Shown piece after piece: positions 55,495 through 60,000 of a DNA stretch of 60,000 nt. The position numbers and the translations under genes were made by a program. The notes beneath the pieces are model-generated. The model saw only the letters and a program-made list of their open reading frames with translations, did no database searches and had not been told where the DNA came from. Source of the stretch: Polytrichum commune (lineage: Eukaryota > Streptophyta > Polytrichopsida > Polytrichales > Polytrichaceae); contig OX485809.1 of assembly GCA_950295325.1 (NCBI GenBank), positions 38,225,081-38,285,080 of the forward strand, written 5' to 3'. Position 1 is the first letter of the stretch. Each line of letters opens with the position of its first letter.

Positions 55495-56379
55495 GCCAAG
55501 TTCACCAAGTTATTTGAAATTTGAGGTTACTGGCTGTATGAAGGTGATCTTTAATCTAAATCAATAGCTTCGTTCACAAAGTTTTTTCCCTTTTTAGCCT
55601 TGCAACCTTGATTCTCTAGCAAATGAAGAATGTGTGTTACTATTTTTATTTTATTTTTAAAATAATAATAATACTATCTCAATGGGCCTTGAAGGTTGGA
55701 AATTGGTGAGTTTGCATCAAATCCTAAAAAGCCATTTTCTCTTTTCTTTTCTTTTCTTTCATGGACATGATCTGAGTTTATGGTCTTTGTAACTCAAATA
55801 TCATGTCATCAAAACCAAAGTTGCTGGAATTGAAATTAAGAGGACTTTGGTATTGTTTGAATCCACATGATATATAGGATCTCTAGAATTTATATGTTTC
55901 TACATATAGTTTTTCTGTTCCATTAAAAAAACATTGAAATTTCAAGAATTATGCATTGAATTGTTGCAATGCTTTTTGAGAGATGGAAGAGAGGAAATGA
56001 TGAGGAATGCAAGTTTTTCCATAATATTATGTCATGTTATTGACTACTTACATTTTTTCCAAATAGGCAAGTAATTCAAACCCCTTACTTGTACAGTAGA
56101 GTCTCCCTGATTTGACCATCAATTTACCACATTTTGTACACGAATGCACACATACATGGTTAGCTCAATGGCACCCTGATCGTTCCCAAGTGGTGTGAAA
56201 CAAGACCTTTCCAACCAATCACTACATCCAGCCTATGAATACACCCTTTATGGGCCAACACGTTTATAGTTAGCGATTTCAAATCCACACAAGAATCATC
56301 CTACTCTTTATCTAGTAGTGATCATTTATTGTTTTCAAAATTTTCCTACCTTGTTGAAATTAGAACGATTGCCATATTT
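55494..56379. other. Noncoding DNA
   Basis: It contains a (CTTTT)n run near 55739-55760 and an ATAATA stretch near 55662. Nothing coding. Confidence 0.4.
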
Positions 56380-56520
56380 TGAGCATGGAGTCCAATCTCT
56401 TTTGATTACATGCCTTTTTGGTATCCGTTCTTGGAGCAACACGTAACCACACACCCCTTAAAATATTGGTGTCCGATTAAGAATAGTAGCCGACATAGGC
56501 ACGTCTTCCTAATGTGAACA
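56380..56520 (-). repeat. MITE family F fragment
   Basis: It has 'gagtccaatctcttttgatt', 'cacgtaaccacacacc' and 'ggtgtccgattaagaatagt', matching the part of the 30235-30588 copy before its end. The termini are incomplete. Confidence 0.5.
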
Positions 56521-57530
56521 AGAATGTTACCGCTTTCAAGAACATCGGTGTACCAAAGTCTCGCATCAAATTGAGCCCACATCACACAACTCTTCCAACA
56601 ATTTCAATCCACCAATTCCCTCGCAATAAGCCAAATGTCGATTGACTCTTGACCCACCATCTCTTTCACACAAGCCTTATTGCCACATGCATAGGCTACT
56701 TATTCATTGGTACCACCTTTGTAGTACGGGCGTGACCTAGCTCCCAACTTTCCTTACCTTTCGGTGTGTAGACACGTACCAAGAAAAGGTCGGAGTATTC
56801 AATTCCAATTGTAGGTAAGTGTCAAAATTACTCATGTGGTTGTGACCGCTTGGAGGGGTAGGCGTTCATACGTCAATGTAAGGGTACTTGTTGAAATCAA
56901 TGTCACCACACTAATTATGGAGTTTAATGTGGGTTAGTTAAAATGAACGCATGTGTATCATCCAAAGAATCGGTTGGTTAAGTAGCATTCAAGGTTTTTG
57001 AAGCTACCACCACTACCACACCCGTTCGTCTACACAAGTTTAAAATTTTAGAAATGAAGACTTTATTTGAGAACATGAATCTTTAGTAATTTAGGCCCTC
57101 CAATGATTTCATTCCAAATTGAAATTTCACTTTTCATTTGAGTGATCATAGATGTGATGGCCGTGTTCAATTGACCTATTTTAAGCTAAACTCTAAAACA
57201 TATGTGTGGCACCCAAATTGGATGCAACATCAAATCAATGTATCATACAATATATGTTGTTAATGGAAATCTTGACTACTTACATCTTTAATGAATATAA
57301 GACAAAATAATAATTGTTTGATTATGATGCTTGTTGAAAAATATTGTAGGAGAATCAATTACAGGCAACAAGTATGGGCCCCATGAACAATAGACAATGG
57401 ACTTCCATAGACAATAGAAATGACCCGGCTCAAAATGCATATTGCTAAATCTCGACTTTATTGTGCCTAATTAATTTACTCATATTTCATTGATTTACCC
57501 CAAAAATGGTGTTTGCACTAATACACATTA
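56521..57530. other. Noncoding DNA
   Basis: No supported feature. Confidence 0.4.
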
Positions 57531-57533
57531 TCA

Positions 57534-57561
57534 TATCTATATATCTATATATCTATATATA
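57534..57561. repeat. (ATCTATAT)n tract
   Basis: About three units of an 8-10 bp ATCTATAT repeat. It replaces the expected left terminus of the element fragment that follows. Confidence 0.85.
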
Positions 57562-58024
57562 AAGGAATTCTAAACAATGAAGGGTCCATCAAAAGTATGC
57601 AATTTACAAGTAAAGCAGATCGGTATTAAATCTAGGCCATTACCTTTTAGTAGAATAAAAATAGGGGTTGAAATTTAGGACCCTAGATTTTAAGTTTAGG
57701 TGTTATATTTGTAAGGATGTTGCATGTTGGATGGACACAAGTATTCTAGAAATGGCTTTTATGGAACCGTGTTGCAATAATATATATGGATACGGTTTTA
57801 TGTATGGACATGGATTACATTTCATTGCTTAAATGAAATATAGACTATAATAAATTACATTGGCATGGGAAACATAAGTATTGATAGGCTGAAACAAATG
57901 GGTCTTTTAAAGAATTAGGTGATTATAGGGAACCTTTAAATCATACCTTGAAAGTAAATAACCCCTAAACAAATACCGTACATTGCACGTGGTGCATAAA
58001 AAATCCTATAAAGTGCCCCATTCA
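57560..58024 (+). mobile_element. Internally deleted relative of the 1501-bp element
   Basis: The left part (57573-57690, 'aatgaagggtcca' on) matches 44995-45115. The right part (57745-58024, 'ttttatggaaccgtgttg' to 'aatcctataaagtg') matches 45982-46395. The whole ORF region is missing, and the left terminus is lost to the ATCTATAT tract. A typical non-autonomous derivative, more worn than its relative. Confidence 0.75.
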
Positions 58025-58339
58025 TGGCTAAAATTGAAGATTGAGCACTAAAATGGTGTTGATGAGGACTTCAATAACATGTAATGATATTCTAAAACAC
58101 AAGCTTACCTCAAGTTTACATATATGATGTAACCCACACATCTTCCAAATTAGTGATTTATCTTCCACATCAATGTAATTAAACATTTTATGAGTTCCAA
58201 ATCCTAGTGCATTGCTTTTTAAGCATAAGAAAGAACAAGGCTTGACTTGTAGGGTATGGAGAGAGTGAATATACCCATAAAATAAATACCAATAGTCATT
58301 TACTTGGATTCTATGAGTATTCCAATTAGAATACTCATT

Positions 58340-58692
58340 ACATTTAGTGTATGTGGTACTAATTCTCCAAACACTCACTATTTTGTCAAATCTCAAAATT
58401 AGGGAGGGTTGAAATTTCTACTGAGTGATACTTAATTCATGAATACATACTCATTTACCATTCATTTCAAGAAAATGCATGCTCTACAGTACTTTGAAGC
58501 TCAATGAGGTCGCAACTTTGAGAACTATTCATGATGGTATGACAACAACAACAACAACAACAACATGCATTGTAATATGGTATCTAGTGGCATTAATATC
58601 ATAGCGAAAAGAAATCTAATATCACCTTCACTAATCTCCCACACACATTATTAGGCAACCCTCACTAAATGGGATAATCAATGTAGTGTTAG
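58340..58692. mobile_element. MITE family G, second copy
   Basis: It is collinear with 34964-35314: 'catttagtg', 'tggtactaattc', 'aaatctcaaaattaggg', 'cttcactaatctcccacaca', 'actaaatgggataatcaatg'. A (CAA)n stretch at 58544-58563 lies inside it. The outermost bases are worn. Confidence 0.65.
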
Positions 58693-59349
58693 ATTGTAGT
58701 TTCCACATAGGACGCAAGTGGGTCTTTACCAATTTAAGAATGACAAGTAACAACATTTGAGAAGAAAATACATGTTTTGGGTCAGAATAATAGCCCTCTA
58801 GCAATTATATCAGTTTAAAACATCCTCACAAACTTAAAAAACATTTGTGAGAAGAACATCTGATAAAAAGAGCATCCATGTAGGGACCATGAATGTTGGC
58901 TACAAATACACATACGCGTACAAAATAAAAGCTATACATAGATATGAAATGCATGAAATCTTGAGGATGGGAACATGTACAATTTGCCTTGATATTGTAC
59001 ATCCGTCCCCAAATACGGTCTCTAATGAGGGATGCTCCCTTTGACACAATGGAATGTTCAATGGACCCCCCCAAAAACCTCCCACTTCGTATTGCATAAG
59101 TGGTGTAGTGTGCTAGATATCTAATCTTAGACCGACTTTGAATCTTTGTAGGTGGAAACACCTACGAGCATCTCACAAATATCTTTCCAAGGACCGAGTG
59201 TTTCAAAGGTGGTGGTTATAAGTGATTGCACTCACTTGGAAGTTGATGCGGATTTTACAAAATTATTGTGGCCATGGCGTACCCAAAAAGTCTTCAAAAG
59301 AGGGGCATCATGTCAGATCTTGTCATCGTGATGAATGGTAGCATTGCGT
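58693..59349. other. Noncoding DNA
   Basis: The ORF at 58826-59161 (-) is open for 111 codons but shows no motif I know. Its opposite strand is equally open, which argues against coding. Confidence 0.35.
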
Positions 59350-59718
59350 AAGGTATGTGGGTGATATTTGGGTCATTTTTCAAGTTCTCGAACTTCTATT
59401 AATTAGAATTACACAAAAAAAATTGTGTTGAATTAACAACTCTATGATACAAGCATTGGTGAAAATCGGATTGAAAGACTTGACCTTCTCTGATTTAGTT
59501 ATGGTCATTGGAAGTGTGTGTTTGTTGGTTCCTTGATTAAATATGTAGGTCCTCTTAATTATGTTCACTATTGAGTGTGGAGTTGTTTTTGAAGACGCAA
59601 TCCGATCTCTTTTAAGTATGTGTTTTATGGTGTTTATTCTTGATCATCAATAAACCGCACACCAATCAAATACAGATGTTTGATGAGGAGACGTAACCAA
59701 ACAACACCCACGTTCCTC
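59350..59718 (-). mobile_element. MITE family F copy
   Basis: Ends 'aaggtatgtgggtgatattt' and, inverted, 'aacgtgggtgttgtttggtt'. The body is reversed relative to 35653-36012, with 'agttatggtcattggaagtg' and 'actattgagtgtggagttg'. Confidence 0.75.
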
Positions 59719-60000
59719 AACAACCCATGCCCACTTGCCCAATCAACTCATCCACCCAAAAGGTGAAAAAGTTGGGGAGTGTTTTAGAGTTGATTTGACG
59801 CTCGGTTTACCAATATGGAAAGAACACAATTTATTGGGTGTTGGAAATGTAAGATCAATATAATAACTATATTATGTACTAAAAAAAATATATATATTTT
59901 ATATTTTCAATTATTAATTTACAATCCATCTTAATTTTCAACCCACAAACAAAAATATTGGATTATTGTGTTTTCTACCCATTCTTACCGATTCTAACTT
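59719..60000. other. Noncoding AT-rich end of window
   Basis: Nothing recognised. An A/T-only stretch lies at 59880-59915. Confidence 0.4.

Noticed and set aside
58826-59161. 111-codon ORF on the - strand
   Set aside because: No recognisable domain, and a comparable ORF lies on the opposite strand.

Overview
This is nuclear DNA of a land plant: gene-poor, AT-rich, and packed with decayed mobile elements. The only convincing host gene is a three-exon class I homeodomain-leucine zipper (HD-Zip I) transcription factor at 37451-40506 on the + strand. A TATA-like site, a long leader with short upstream ORFs and AATAAA sites downstream frame it. Its coding GC is clearly above its surroundings. I cannot fix the species. 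A non-flowering plant such as a fern or lycophyte is a weak guess, drawn from the protein's N- and C-terminal style and the old, divergent repeats.

Layout. 1-6160: tandem repeats, two related tRNA-like SINE candidates, and several families of short inverted-repeat elements (MITEs), here named A to H. 6170-12695: a nearly intact 6.5 kb Mutator-like element (MULE-1) with matching termini and a 9-bp target duplication. It carries a broken SWIM zinc-finger transposase-type gene on +, an unrelated broken gene on -, a 209-bp tandem array between them and a nested SINE. 12700-14090: a LINE relic (RNase H and Cys/His zinc motif, - strand) into which MULE-1 seems to have jumped. 14090-36000: MITEs, a remarkable 196-bp foldback, and a 265-bp tandem array with a MITE inserted at a clean 5-bp duplication. 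36000-41500: the HD-Zip locus. Its first intron is a four-fold tandem repeat of about 380 bp. 43960-46800: a weak retroelement relic interrupted by a 1501-bp element with an 8-bp target duplication and an intact 258-codon ORF. 47207-54301: a second MULE-like element (MULE-2) holding two homologous, broken, head-to-head genes whose protein resembles amino-methyltransferases. 54302-54740: the right end of a further SWIM-type MULE. 54740-60000: a long TC microsatellite, a shortened relative of the 1501-bp element, and MITEs.

In both large elements the genes run outward from the centre and stop just inside the termini. The MULE family here seems to carry cargo genes, one with a DGNHR motif (ParB/DGxHR-like) and one methyltransferase-like. 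Those would be DNA-modification functions inside a plant transposon, and this is the most interesting lead. Every element gene except the 258-codon ORF is interrupted by stops or frameshifts. All functional statements come from reading the translations; no database search was possible.
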